DNA of 64,000 nucleotides. Origin: Janthinobacterium sp. TB1-E2 (GTDB taxonomy: Bacteria; Pseudomonadota; Gammaproteobacteria; Burkholderiales; Burkholderiaceae_D). Location: contig NZ_CP142523.1 of the NCBI RefSeq assembly GCF_036885605.1, forward strand, positions 1,612,001 through 1,676,000. Reading direction: 5' to 3'. The notes under the pieces are model-generated. The model was given only the letters and a program-made list of their open reading frames with translations. It ran no database searches and was not told the DNA's origin. Position 1 is the stretch's first letter, and the number at the start of each line of letters is the position of its first letter. The position numbers and the translations under genes were made by a program. Positions 45,016-53,309 of this stretch are shown one piece after another.

Positions 45016-46290
45016 ATGTCTGATTCATCGCTTGCTTTTGCCCCCGCTGCCTCATCCGCCATTCCAGTTTCCCCTCCCGCTCCCCGCACGGCCATCGCCA
45101 AGGGTTCCATCGAATTCAAGCGCAGCAACCGCGCCCTGTTCTTTGGCGGCTTTTCCACCTTCAGCTTGCTGTACTGCATCCAGCCCCTGTTCCCCTTGCT
45201 GTCGCACCAGTTCCATCTGACGCCGGCGCAAAGCAGCTGGTCGCTCTCCGTGTCGAGCGGCTTGCTGGCCATCTCGCTGGTGCTGCTGAGCGCCGTGTCG
45301 GACCGTGTCGGCCGCAAACCGCTGATGGTGGCGTCGATGTTTTCCGCCGCGATACTCACGATTTTGTCCGCCTTCGCGCAGGATTATGCGCAGCTGCTGG
45401 CGATTCGCGCCGCGCTGGGCGTGGCCCTGGGCGGCATGCCGGCCGTGGCCATGGCTTACCTGGGCGAGGAAATCGAGGGCCCATCCCTGGGCCTGTCGAT
45501 GGGGCTGTATATTGCCGGCAGCGCGTTTGGCGGCATGTCGGGACGGCTGGTGGCGTCCATGCTCAGCGATTTCCTGTCGTGGCGCTGGGCTCTGGGCGTG
45601 CTGGGCGTGGCCGGCGTGTTGGCGGCGGCGGAATTCTGGCGCAGCCTGCCCGCATCGAAAAATTTCGTGCCCAGTACAAAAGGCTGGAACGCCTTGCCGC
45701 ACGCCATTCGCCAGCATTTTTCCGACCGGGGCTTGCCGTGGCTGTTTTGCCTCGCCTTCGTGCTGATGGGCTGTTTCGTCAGCCTGTATAACTACATCGG
45801 CTACCGCCTGCTGGCCGCGCCATTCGGCTTGCGCCAGAGCACGGTTGGCTTGCTGGCGTTTTTGTATCTGATCGGCATCTTCAGCTCCGTCTGGGCGGGG
45901 CGCCTGGTGGACCGCCTGGGGCGCCGGGGGGTGCTGTGGATCATGCTGTTGCTGATGCTGTCCGGCATTTTATTGACGCTGTTCGACTCGCTGCCGCTGA
46001 TCGTCATCGGCATGGCGCTGGCCACCTTCGGCTTCTTTGCCTCGCACTCGATCGCCAGCAGCTGGGTCAGCCGCCGCGCCCGCGCGCCGCAGGCGCTGGC
46101 TTCAGCCTTCTACCTGCTGTTCTATTACCTGGGTTCGAGCCTGATCGGTTCCGCCTCGGGCATGATGTGGGGCTTCGACGGCTGGACGGGCGTGGTCATC
46201 ATGCTGGGCCTGTGCCTGGGCGGCGGCGTGCTGATCGCCTTGCGCCTGCGCCATCTGCAGCCGCTGGGCGCGCGCGAAGCGGTGGGCTGA
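45016..46290 (+). CDS. MFS transporter (YnfM-like)
   Basis: This 424-residue protein has twelve membrane helices after a 40-residue hydrophilic head. It has the loop AVSDRVGRKPLMVASM near residue 95 and ARAPQALASAFYL near residue 355, typical of the YnfM/arabinose-efflux group. Divergent from a LysR gene; the pair is a common exporter-regulator arrangement. Substrate unknown. Confidence 0.88.
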   Translation: MSDSSLAFAPAASSAIPVSPPAPRTAIAKGSIEFKRSNRALFFGGFSTFSLLYCIQPLFPLLSHQFHLTPAQSSWSLSVSSGLLAISLVLLSAVSDRVGRKPLMVASMFSAAILTILSAFAQDYAQLLAIRAALGVALGGMPAVAMAYLGEEIEGPSLGLSMGLYIAGSAFGGMSGRLVASMLSDFLSWRWALGVLGVAGVLAAAEFWRSLPASKNFVPSTKGWNALPHAIRQHFSDRGLPWLFCLAFVLMGCFVSLYNYIGYRLLAAPFGLRQSTVGLLAFLYLIGIFSSVWAGRLVDRLGRRGVLWIMLLLMLSGILLTLFDSLPLIVIGMALATFGFFASHSIASSWVSRRARAPQALASAFYLLFYYLGSSLIGSASGMMWGFDGWTGVVIMLGLCLGGGVLIALRLRHLQPLGAREAVG

Positions 46291-46296
46291 GTCCGA

Positions 46297-46941
46297 CTAT
46301 TTGGGGCACATGCCGATCATCGTTTCCCCCTGCTTGCCCGCGCGCGTGGTCACGCACAAGCTGCCCAGCGCGCTGGTGATTTTATACGTGCGGCTGCCCC
46401 TGGCCTCATTGGCACCGATTTCCTCGATCTTTGACGCCTCGTACCATTTCGGCGGCACGGCCGCGTAGGCTTCGGCAAAGCCCTGCTGCATGCGCTTGTA
46501 GCCCGTGTCGTCGAATTTCTCCCCACCCCGTTGCGGGAATTCTTTGCGTAAATCCTTGTCGATCTTGCCCACGTCGCGCTTGGCTTGCGCCAGGATATCG
46601 GCCGCGCTCGGTGGCGGGACGAGCGTGATCGCTTCCGGCGTTACTGGCGTTGGCGGCTGCTCGATGGCGGGAGCGGGCAGGGGGCGGCTGACGGGAACTG
46701 GCATTGGCAGGCGCGGCACTCTTGCTGCCGCTGGTTTTGGGCCGGGCAACGGTGCGGGTACGGGCTTGGGCGGCGCCGGGGCGGTGTAGCGCAGCCAAGT
46801 GATGGCCGGGCCCTGCGGCAGGTTCTCGTCCGTGACGGCGTGGGGCCGCGACTGCAAGACGATATACGCGAAGCCCAGGTGCAGCAGGACGATCAGCAGC
46901 AGGCCTGGAGCGCGGCGGGGCAGGGACGGCAACGAGGTCAT
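46297..46941 (-). CDS. Pro-rich membrane-anchored hypothetical protein
   Basis: This 214-residue protein has one N-terminal membrane helix (residues 11-30, APGLLLIVLLHLGFAYIVLQ), then a long Pro/Ala spacer as in TonB-like proteins (PKPVPAPLPGPKPAAARVP), and a C-terminal domain with one Cys pair (GSLCVTT, IGMCPK) that could be oxidised in the periplasm. It lacks the TonB C-terminal motif, so it is not TonB. It converges with the MFS gene, six bases apart. Function unknown. Confidence 0.65.
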   Translation of the reverse strand: MTSLPSLPRRAPGLLLIVLLHLGFAYIVLQSRPHAVTDENLPQGPAITWLRYTAPAPPKPVPAPLPGPKPAAARVPRLPMPVPVSRPLPAPAIEQPPTPVTPEAITLVPPPSAADILAQAKRDVGKIDKDLRKEFPQRGGEKFDDTGYKRMQQGFAEAYAAVPPKWYEASKIEEIGANEARGSRTYKITSALGSLCVTTRAGKQGETMIGMCPK

Positions 46942-47114
46942 GGGTGGCGTGATGGTTCAGGTACGCCAATGTATCTGAAGGATTTGATAATTATCTAAAA
47001 TGTCACAAGCGCTTACAAAAAAGTGCCGCATGGAAATTTCGACCTTGTCGCGGCCAGCGGGGAACCCTGTGCCGGCTTGACGATCCAACTCCCTACACTG
47101 TAGGAGGACACATC

Positions 47115-47441
47115 ATGATGCAGGTAAAGGAAGTGGCACGGCGCTTTGGCGCCATCGAACACGCGATCGGCCAGGCGGCCCAGCTGTGCGGCCAGCAGCA
47201 GGGCATGCCGATGGACTTGAAGGATTGTATCAACCAGCTGGACCAGCAAAAGAGCGCCGTGCGGCAAGCCATCGACACGCAAGACGATGCGCGCATCCGG
47301 CAAGCAGTCGATCAGATGGAATCGCTGGGCGACCGCGCCAAGCGGGCGTGCGGCACGGCGACCAGCGTGACGCCGGAAATGAAGAGCGCCGTGCTCAAGG
47401 TGCACGATGAGTTGTCTGACTTGAAGCACCAGATGCACTAG
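47115..47441 (+). CDS. Small helical hypothetical protein
   Basis: This 108-residue protein starts at an ATG doublet behind TAGGAGGACA, a very strong ribosome site. It is soluble and helical (KEVARRFGAIEHAIGQAAQL, QMESLGDRAKRACG, EMKSAVLKVHDELSDLKHQM) and has three Cys. It resembles short metal-responsive or repressor-like helical proteins but no family is certain. It converges with the LytTR gene. Confidence 0.55.
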   Translation: MMQVKEVARRFGAIEHAIGQAAQLCGQQQGMPMDLKDCINQLDQQKSAVRQAIDTQDDARIRQAVDQMESLGDRAKRACGTATSVTPEMKSAVLKVHDELSDLKHQMH

Positions 47442-47470
47442 GCATTGGCTCTTGCGCGTCTTGTCTTGTC

Positions 47471-48361
47471 TTACATCTGGCGGAACAGATGCGCATATAA
47501 AGGGCTGACGCGCAGTTGCGCGGGGTGCTGGCGCAGGGTCAGCGACAGCTTGCCGGCTTCGTCACGCACGGCCGTGGCGATGGCGCTGGCGTTGACGATG
47601 GTGCCCCGGTGGATTTGCCAGAATTGTTGCGGGTCCAGCTGGGGCAGCAGCTCCTTCAGGCTCGTGCGTATCAGCGCTTCGCTGTCCTGGCACACGACAT
47701 TGATGTATTTGTCCAGCGCTTCAAAATACACGATGTCGGCCAAGGCGATCATGCGCACGCTGTTGCCGACGGCCGCCCGTATCATCTGCAGGCGCGGCGC
47801 GGGCGGCAGCATGGCTTGCAACTGGCTCAGCAGGCGGGCCATGTTGTCGTCGCTGGCGGACTGGGCTGCCCGCGTTGCCGTGGCGGTCGTCGCTGGCGCT
47901 GAGGCTGCTGCTGTTGCTGTTACTGCAGCGTTGCCGCTGCCGTTGCCAACACCTTTGCCAACGCCGCTGTCGCGCAAGCGCTGCTGCAAGCGTTCCACCG
48001 TCTTGCCCAGGCGCGCATCGTTGACGGGTTTTAAGACGTAGTCGGCGGCCGCATGCTCGAAGGCGGCCAGCGCATATTCATCGTAGGCGGTCACAAACAC
48101 GATGTGGGGGAACGCGATGCCGTCCGGCCATTGCTCTGCCAGTTCTTCGGCCGCTTCCAGGCCCGTCTTGCCTGGCATTTTGATGTCGAGAAAGAGGATG
48201 TCTGGCTGCAGCGCCAGGCCTTGCCGCAAGGCTTCCACGCCGTTGGGGCAGGTGGCAACAATATCGAGTTCCGGCCACAGCCGCTGCAAGGCGTGTGCGA
48301 GGGCGGCGGCGAGTATGGGTTCGTCTTCGGCGATCAGGGCGCGCGGGGTGGGGCTGGTCAT
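47471..48361 (-). CDS. LytTR family response regulator
   Basis: This 296-residue regulator has a receiver domain (residues 5-125) with the phospho-acceptor Asp in DILFLDIKMPGKTG and a Lys in YVLKPVND, a low-complexity linker (Gly/Ala/Thr-rich), and a LytTR DNA-binding domain (about 190-290; YFEALDKYINVVCQDSEAL). It overlaps its kinase gene by 4 bases and is cognate to it. LytTR systems control exopolysaccharide, autolysis or quorum traits; targets here are unknown. Confidence 0.92.
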   Translation of the reverse strand: MTSPTPRALIAEDEPILAAALAHALQRLWPELDIVATCPNGVEALRQGLALQPDILFLDIKMPGKTGLEAAEELAEQWPDGIAFPHIVFVTAYDEYALAAFEHAAADYVLKPVNDARLGKTVERLQQRLRDSGVGKGVGNGSGNAAVTATAAASAPATTATATRAAQSASDDNMARLLSQLQAMLPPAPRLQMIRAAVGNSVRMIALADIVYFEALDKYINVVCQDSEALIRTSLKELLPQLDPQQFWQIHRGTIVNASAIATAVRDEAGKLSLTLRQHPAQLRVSPLYAHLFRQM

Positions 48362-49473
48362 GGCGTGGGGCTCGCGGTGGTGGAGTGAATCGGTAATTGA
48401 AGGCGGGCGATGACGCCTGCCGGCGTGTCGGCGTCCAGTGACAGGCTGGCGGTATCGCCATGCATGCCGCGCAGGCGTTCGCGGATATTCGCCACGCCCA
48501 GCTGCGTGCCTTTGGTCTGGCCCGGATGGTCGAGGCCCAGGCCATCGTCGCTGACGGTGAGCAGCAGCACGCCGCCATCCGTGGACGCCTGCACGTGGAT
48601 GTGGCCGCCTTCGATCTTTGGTTCCAGGCCATGCTGGATGGCGTTTTCCACCAGCGGCTGCAACAGCATGGGCGGCACCTTGATTTGGCGCAAGGCTGCG
48701 GGCAAGTCCAGCGTAAAGCGCAGGCGCGCGCCCATGCGTATCGACATCAGGCCCAGGTAGGCTTGCATCAGGGAAAACTCCTGTTCCAGGGTGGTGGACT
48801 CGGCGCGCGAGGAAGAGAGGGTGGCGCGCAAGTACTGGATCAGCTGGTCGAGCAGCAACTGGGCGCGGTCGGGGTCAAAGCTGATCAGGCCCTGCAGGTT
48901 GGCCAAGGTGTTGAACAGCATGTGCGGTTCGATCTGCGCCTGTAGCAATTGTAGTTGCGCCTGCATGGCCTGGCGCGCCACGGATTCGGCGCGGGCTTTT
49001 TCCTCGGCAGCCGCCATTTGCAGGCGGGCAATCTTTTCTCGGCTGGAGAAAAACAGCACGGCGCCGCCCGTGGCCAGCAGGGTGAATACGAGTGTGCCCA
49101 TCATTTGCGTGGGCAGCAGGTTTTCGAAGCCGCCCACGTCCACACCCGTCAGCCAGCCGAACAGGAGCAAACCCAGCATTTGCGCAACGGGCACGGACAG
49201 CAGGATGATGAGCATGAAGGGCAGGAATCTGGGCCGCTGGCCTGCACCCCATAATGTCAGGCGCATGCCGTCGATCAGCAGGAAGGCGATCGTGCCGATG
49301 CACATCGAGGCGACCAGGTTTTGTCCAAAATGGCTGCCTGGATTGAGCATGAACGTAATGACCAGCGCGCAGATCACGTTCAGCACCACCGCGTAGCGCG
49401 CGTCGAGCAGCATGCGGTAGTAGGGGAAGCGGCGCCTGGCGGGGGCTTCGGCGAAAGGGACGTCGGATTTCAT
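48358..49473 (-). CDS. LytS-type sensor histidine kinase
   Basis: This 371-residue kinase has four membrane helices in the first 150 residues, then a His_kinase (PF06580) region with the acceptor in QIEPHMLFNTLANLQ near residue 180 and an HATPase_c domain (VENAIQHGLEP, VSDDGLGLDH). The kinase is in the same operon as the LytTR regulator and overlaps it by 4 bases. It has no large periplasmic domain, so it probably senses a membrane signal. Confidence 0.92.
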   Translation of the reverse strand: MKSDVPFAEAPARRRFPYYRMLLDARYAVVLNVICALVITFMLNPGSHFGQNLVASMCIGTIAFLLIDGMRLTLWGAGQRPRFLPFMLIILLSVPVAQMLGLLLFGWLTGVDVGGFENLLPTQMMGTLVFTLLATGGAVLFFSSREKIARLQMAAAEEKARAESVARQAMQAQLQLLQAQIEPHMLFNTLANLQGLISFDPDRAQLLLDQLIQYLRATLSSSRAESTTLEQEFSLMQAYLGLMSIRMGARLRFTLDLPAALRQIKVPPMLLQPLVENAIQHGLEPKIEGGHIHVQASTDGGVLLLTVSDDGLGLDHPGQTKGTQLGVANIRERLRGMHGDTASLSLDADTPAGVIARLQLPIHSTTASPTP

Positions 49474-49670
49474 GGAAGTGTCTGCTGGTAGCGATGGGGC
49501 ATTGTGTGCCAGCGCAGGCCAGCGCGCAACCGGGCTGCGACGAAACGGGGCTGGCGGGGCGCCAATCGCTGCGGCGGGCCGTCAAACGGCGGCCGCTTTA
49601 CTTTTCAGCATTGGCACGCGATAGTATGGCAAGACTGTCTTGCCTCCATAGAATTGCTTAAAGGAATCCC

Positions 49671-50414
49671 ATGTGGCCCTATCCACGCACCCTCGCGCAC
49701 CGCGGCGGCGGCATCCTGGCGCCTGAAAACACCCTGGCCGCCCTGCGCTGCGGCCTGGCCTACGGCTACCGTGCCGTGGAATTCGACGTCATGCTGGCGT
49801 CCGATGGCGTACCCGTCGTCGTGCACGATCCCGAACTGGGCCGCACCGTGGCCGGCAGCGGCCGTATCAATGACTACACGGCCGCGCAGCTGGGGACGAT
49901 GGAGGCGGGTGCCTGGTTCGGCCCCGCATTCGCGGGCGAAGGCGTGCCTACTTTTGACGCCGTGGTGGCGTATTGCAAGGCGCAGCGCATCTGGATGAAT
50001 ATCGAAATCAAACCGGCGCCCGGCTTCGACGCGCAGACAGGGACGGTGGTGGCGCGCGCCACGCGCGACCACTTTGCACAGGAAATCGCCGCTGGCGAAT
50101 TGCTGCCGCTGCTGTCGTCGTTCAGCATCGAAGCCTTGCAGGAGGCGCGCCAGGCGGCGCCGGAACTGGCGCGCGGCTGGCTGGTCGAACAGATACCTTC
50201 TGATTGGGCGAAAAAAGCAAAGGAACTGGACGTGGTGGCCATCCATTGCGACCACCAGCAACTGACGCCGGAACTGGCGCGAGAGGTCAAGGAGGCGGGA
50301 TACGGGCTGTTCTGCTACACCGTCAACACACCCGAGCGGGCCAGCGAATTGCTGGCCTGGGGCGTGGATGGGTTTTGTACGGACAGGATAGATATTATTC
50401 CATCCATGGCGTAG
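49671..50414 (+). CDS. ugpQ: Glycerophosphodiester phosphodiesterase
   Basis: This 247-residue enzyme hydrolyses glycerophosphodiesters to glycerol-3-phosphate and an alcohol. The family motifs are HRGGGILAPENTLAAL (His, Arg, Glu of the active site), EFDVMLASDGVPVVVHDPEL and the Asn-x-Glu of WMNIEIKP. No signal peptide, so it is the cytoplasmic UgpQ type. A good AAAGGAAT site precedes the ATG. The stop codon lies inside the palindromic repeat behind it. Confidence 0.92.
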   Translation: MWPYPRTLAHRGGGILAPENTLAALRCGLAYGYRAVEFDVMLASDGVPVVVHDPELGRTVAGSGRINDYTAAQLGTMEAGAWFGPAFAGEGVPTFDAVVAYCKAQRIWMNIEIKPAPGFDAQTGTVVARATRDHFAQEIAAGELLPLLSSFSIEALQEARQAAPELARGWLVEQIPSDWAKKAKELDVVAIHCDHQQLTPELAREVKEAGYGLFCYTVNTPERASELLAWGVDGFCTDRIDIIPSMA

Positions 50415-50505
50415 GTCGGATTAGGCGCGCAGCGCCGTAATCCGACAACATTGTTGGCGCCGCTGGTGTTGTCGGCTTACCCGCTTGCGCGCTAAGCCGA
50501 CCTAC
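50411..50505. repeat. Palindromic repeat, GTAGGTCGGATTA family (copy 3)
   Basis: The element begins GTAGGTCGGATTA, runs through GTAATCCGACAAC, and ends TAAGCCGACCTAC, giving a composite palindrome. It sits between the convergent glycerophosphodiesterase and TonB-receptor genes and supplies the TAG stop of the former. Confidence 0.85.
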
Positions 50506-50517
50506 GTTTCAAACAGC

Positions 50518-52575
50518 TTAGAACGTTACACGCATGCCGACCGTCAAGTTACGTCCCATCAACGGCGCCGCATTCTTGATGAACGAAGTATGGCTGTACG
50601 CCAGTTCATTCGTCAGGTTGTTCGCCTTGATGTAGAACTGGGCCGGCGTCGTGCCGATGCGCGTGTCGTAGTTGGCGGAGAGGTTGAGCATGTTGTAGCC
50701 CGGTGTTGCCGTTTCGAACGCGGCCACTTTATCCTGCTTGCCCACGCGGTAGAACTCGGCCACGCCGCTCCATGCTTGCCAGTTGGCGTCGAACTTCACG
50801 CCGAAACGCTGGGCCGGGATGCGCGGCAAGTTGCCGCCGCCGTCGGCCAGCTTGGCCCGCACGTAGTCGCCGAACACGCTGGCGCCGAACATGGGGTTCA
50901 GTTGCTGGCGGATCTGGCCTTCCACGCCCGTAAAGGTAGCGTCGCGCTGGGCGTACTGGATCAGCTGGAAGCCTTCGTGGTTGTCCAGGGTGGAGCCGAA
51001 GATGTAATTATCGACCTTGTTGCGGTAGGCGCTGGCCGAGAACGTTGTGGCGCCCGCATATTTGCGCAAGGTCAAGTCGATATTGTTTGACGTTTCCTTG
51101 CCCAGGTTTTCATTGCCCAGCTCATACGTGGCCGTGGCCATGTGCACGCCGTGCGCATACAGTTCCTCGGCACTGGGCAAACGGTGCGTGCGAGAAATGG
51201 TCGAACCGAGCGAATACTGGGGTGCGAATTTCCACACGGCGCCCAGCGAGACCGAGGTGCCCTTGGCGCTGCGGTCTCGCAAGGTGGCGCTATCGACCGT
51301 GATGTCTTGCCATTCGTGGCGCAAGCCCGCTTCGAAGCGCCATTGGTCGAGCTTGTATTCCTCGACCAGGAAAGCCGCGTGTTTCTTCGTGACTGTCGGC
51401 GCCACGTACGCTTCTTCGCCCAGGGCGGAGAAATCGCGCTTCGACGTTTGCAGGCCGACCACGCCGCGCCAGCCGAAGACGGGATGGTGTTCCATTTCCA
51501 GGCGCGCATCGTGGCCCTTGTTCTTGAAGGTGGTGGCGATTTCCGTGCCCTCGATTTCATCGTGCTTGTAATCGGTGAACGCGGCGCGCAGGCGCAGCTT
51601 GGCGAAGCCCGGTACGGGATCGCGCAATTCGCCGCGCACATCCCAGCGTTCGCTCTTCAGTTTCACGTAGGGAACGGCACCATCTTCGTGGTCGTGGTCA
51701 TGTTCCTCTTCATCACCGTGATCGTGGCCTTCGTGGCCGCCGCAATGCAGGTGCGTGCCGTGCGGGTGGCAGCTTTCGAATTCGTGGTTGTGGCCGGGCA
51801 AGCCGTATTCCGCGTGCTGGCTGGTGAAGGCCAGGCCCAGGAAGCCGCGCTCGCCCACCCACGACACGCCCACGCTGCCCGTGTCCGTCTTGTTGTAGCT
51901 GCCGGCCACTTTCGAACCGCCTTCCCAGCCGCTGCCGACCTTGTATTCTTTTGCGTCGCGCTTGACGCCTTCCGCGTGGAAGGCGATGTTGCCGGAGCCG
52001 CCAGTCACTTCAAAGGCGCCCGCCTTTTCGCGCGCGGCCGAGTTGGCGCGCACTTCCGCGCTGCCTTCAAAACCTTTTGCGGGCACGCGCGTGGGGATTT
52101 TCTTGTCGATCACATTGACGACACCGCCGACGGCACCGCCGCCGTAGGCCAGCGCGGATGGGCCGCGCAAGACTTCAATCTGTTCCGACAGCATCGGTTC
52201 GGCCGCGACAGCATGGTCGGGGCTGATGGTCGACGCATCCTGCACTTCGGCGCCATCGGACAGCACCTTGACGCGCGGGCCATCCATGCCGCGGATGATG
52301 GGACGGCTGGCGCCGGCGCCGAAATGGCTGGACGTGATACCGGGTTGGCCGGCCAGGGTTTCGCCGAGGGTCGCCGCCCTTGCCAGCACCAGTGCGTCGC
52401 CTTCGAGTACGGTGACGGGCGTGCTCATGTCGTCGCTGCCCAGGGCCAGCGCGCTGGCCGAGACGGTCACAGCGGGCAAGGTTGTCGCCTGCTGCGCCAG
52501 TGCGCTGGCGGGAGCGGCAAAGGCCAGCATGATGGCCAGCGCGAGGGGAGTGGGTTGGTGAGGACGGACGGACAT
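50518..52575 (-). CDS. TonB-dependent receptor, zinc-type (ZnuD-like)
   Basis: This 685-residue outer-membrane receptor starts at 52575 with a signal peptide (cleavage near ALA-QQ). It has a plug domain (IIRGMDGPRVKVLSDG, LRGPSALAYGGGAVGGVVNV) and a 22-strand barrel ending in the aromatic residue of VGMRVTF. An extracellular loop around residues 260-300 is very rich in His (CHPHGTHLHCGGHEGHDHG), which fits a zinc receptor such as ZnuD. It is divergent from a Fur/Zur-family regulator, with a palindrome between them. The longer upstream frame is not used: it would precede the signal peptide. Confidence 0.88.
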   Translation of the reverse strand: MSVRPHQPTPLALAIMLAFAAPASALAQQATTLPAVTVSASALALGSDDMSTPVTVLEGDALVLARAATLGETLAGQPGITSSHFGAGASRPIIRGMDGPRVKVLSDGAEVQDASTISPDHAVAAEPMLSEQIEVLRGPSALAYGGGAVGGVVNVIDKKIPTRVPAKGFEGSAEVRANSAAREKAGAFEVTGGSGNIAFHAEGVKRDAKEYKVGSGWEGGSKVAGSYNKTDTGSVGVSWVGERGFLGLAFTSQHAEYGLPGHNHEFESCHPHGTHLHCGGHEGHDHGDEEEHDHDHEDGAVPYVKLKSERWDVRGELRDPVPGFAKLRLRAAFTDYKHDEIEGTEIATTFKNKGHDARLEMEHHPVFGWRGVVGLQTSKRDFSALGEEAYVAPTVTKKHAAFLVEEYKLDQWRFEAGLRHEWQDITVDSATLRDRSAKGTSVSLGAVWKFAPQYSLGSTISRTHRLPSAEELYAHGVHMATATYELGNENLGKETSNNIDLTLRKYAGATTFSASAYRNKVDNYIFGSTLDNHEGFQLIQYAQRDATFTGVEGQIRQQLNPMFGASVFGDYVRAKLADGGGNLPRIPAQRFGVKFDANWQAWSGVAEFYRVGKQDKVAAFETATPGYNMLNLSANYDTRIGTTPAQFYIKANNLTNELAYSHTSFIKNAAPLMGRNLTVGMRVTF

Positions 52576-52654
52576 GGGCAAAAGTTCCTTATTCGCTATC
52601 GGTATTGGCAGGGTTGGGGCAGCGCGTGACAGGTAAATGCCTGCCCTAAGTTGA

Positions 52655-52676
52655 TAATGATAACCCATTATCATTA
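52655..52676. promoter_or_regulatory. Fur/Zur-type palindromic operator
   Basis: TAATGATAA and TTATCATTA form a 9-bp perfect dyad with a 4-base gap, exactly between the TonB receptor and the Fur-family regulator. The half-site resembles the GATAATGATAAT of Fur boxes. Its position suits control of both genes. Confidence 0.7.
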
Positions 52677-52732
52677 CTGTGTGACAGTTTTTCCGGGCGG
52701 TAGATACAGGCGGATGGTGTATTCTGTCGGCT

Positions 52733-53188
52733 ATGGAACGCACAACACGTCAAAAAACCGCAATTCAAGCCGCCATCGAGTCGGCCCAGCGCCCCTTGTC
52801 GGCGCAGGAAATCCTCGAACAGGCCAGCTTGCAAGTGACGCAGCTGGGCATCGCCACCGTTTACCGCAACTTGAAGTCCCTGGTGCTGGAAGAAAAGGTG
52901 CATGTGGTGACCTTGCCCGGTGAAAACCCGCGCTACGAGTCGAACACGGCGGCCAATCACCACCACCACCATTTCCAGTGCACCACGTGCCAGCGCGTGT
53001 TCGACGTACATGATTGCCCGGGCGACTTGAAGCGCATGGCGCCGCAAGGCTTTGTCGTCGAGCGCCACGAACTAACCCTGTACGGCCGCTGCGCCGACTG
53101 CAACGCCGCCGCGGGCGTCACGGGGGCCGCGGCCGCCAAGGCCAAGCCCGCGCCACACGCCTGCGCCAGCCACCACGACCCGGCCTGA
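52733..53188 (+). CDS. Fur family transcriptional regulator (Zur-like)
   Basis: This 151-residue metalloregulator has a winged helix (GIATVYRNLKSLVLEEKVH near residue 40) and a metal-binding C-terminal half with HHHHHFQCTTC and CADC, i.e. the structural Cys4 zinc site and His-rich sensing site. The His run and the divergent zinc-type receptor favour Zur over Fur, which is inferred. The C-terminus has a short His tail (HACASHHDPA) that could bind metal. A predicted operator lies 57 bases upstream. Confidence 0.88.
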   Translation: MERTTRQKTAIQAAIESAQRPLSAQEILEQASLQVTQLGIATVYRNLKSLVLEEKVHVVTLPGENPRYESNTAANHHHHHFQCTTCQRVFDVHDCPGDLKRMAPQGFVVERHELTLYGRCADCNAAAGVTGAAAAKAKPAPHACASHHDPA

Positions 53189-53264
53189 GCGGGCGGGGCG
53201 GCATGCGTGGGCAGGCTTGCAACAATGCTGGCTGCCCGGCGCCAATTCCCGTACCTAGATCACG

Positions 53265-53270
53265 TATAAT
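53265..53270 (+). promoter_or_regulatory. -10 element upstream of alaS
   Basis: TATAAT lies 40 bases before the alaS ATG. No convincing -35 box is seen at normal spacing. Confidence 0.45.
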
Positions 53271-53309
53271 CTTCCCTTTAAAGCTGCCGCCACTCTTTGC
53301 CAAAAAAAC

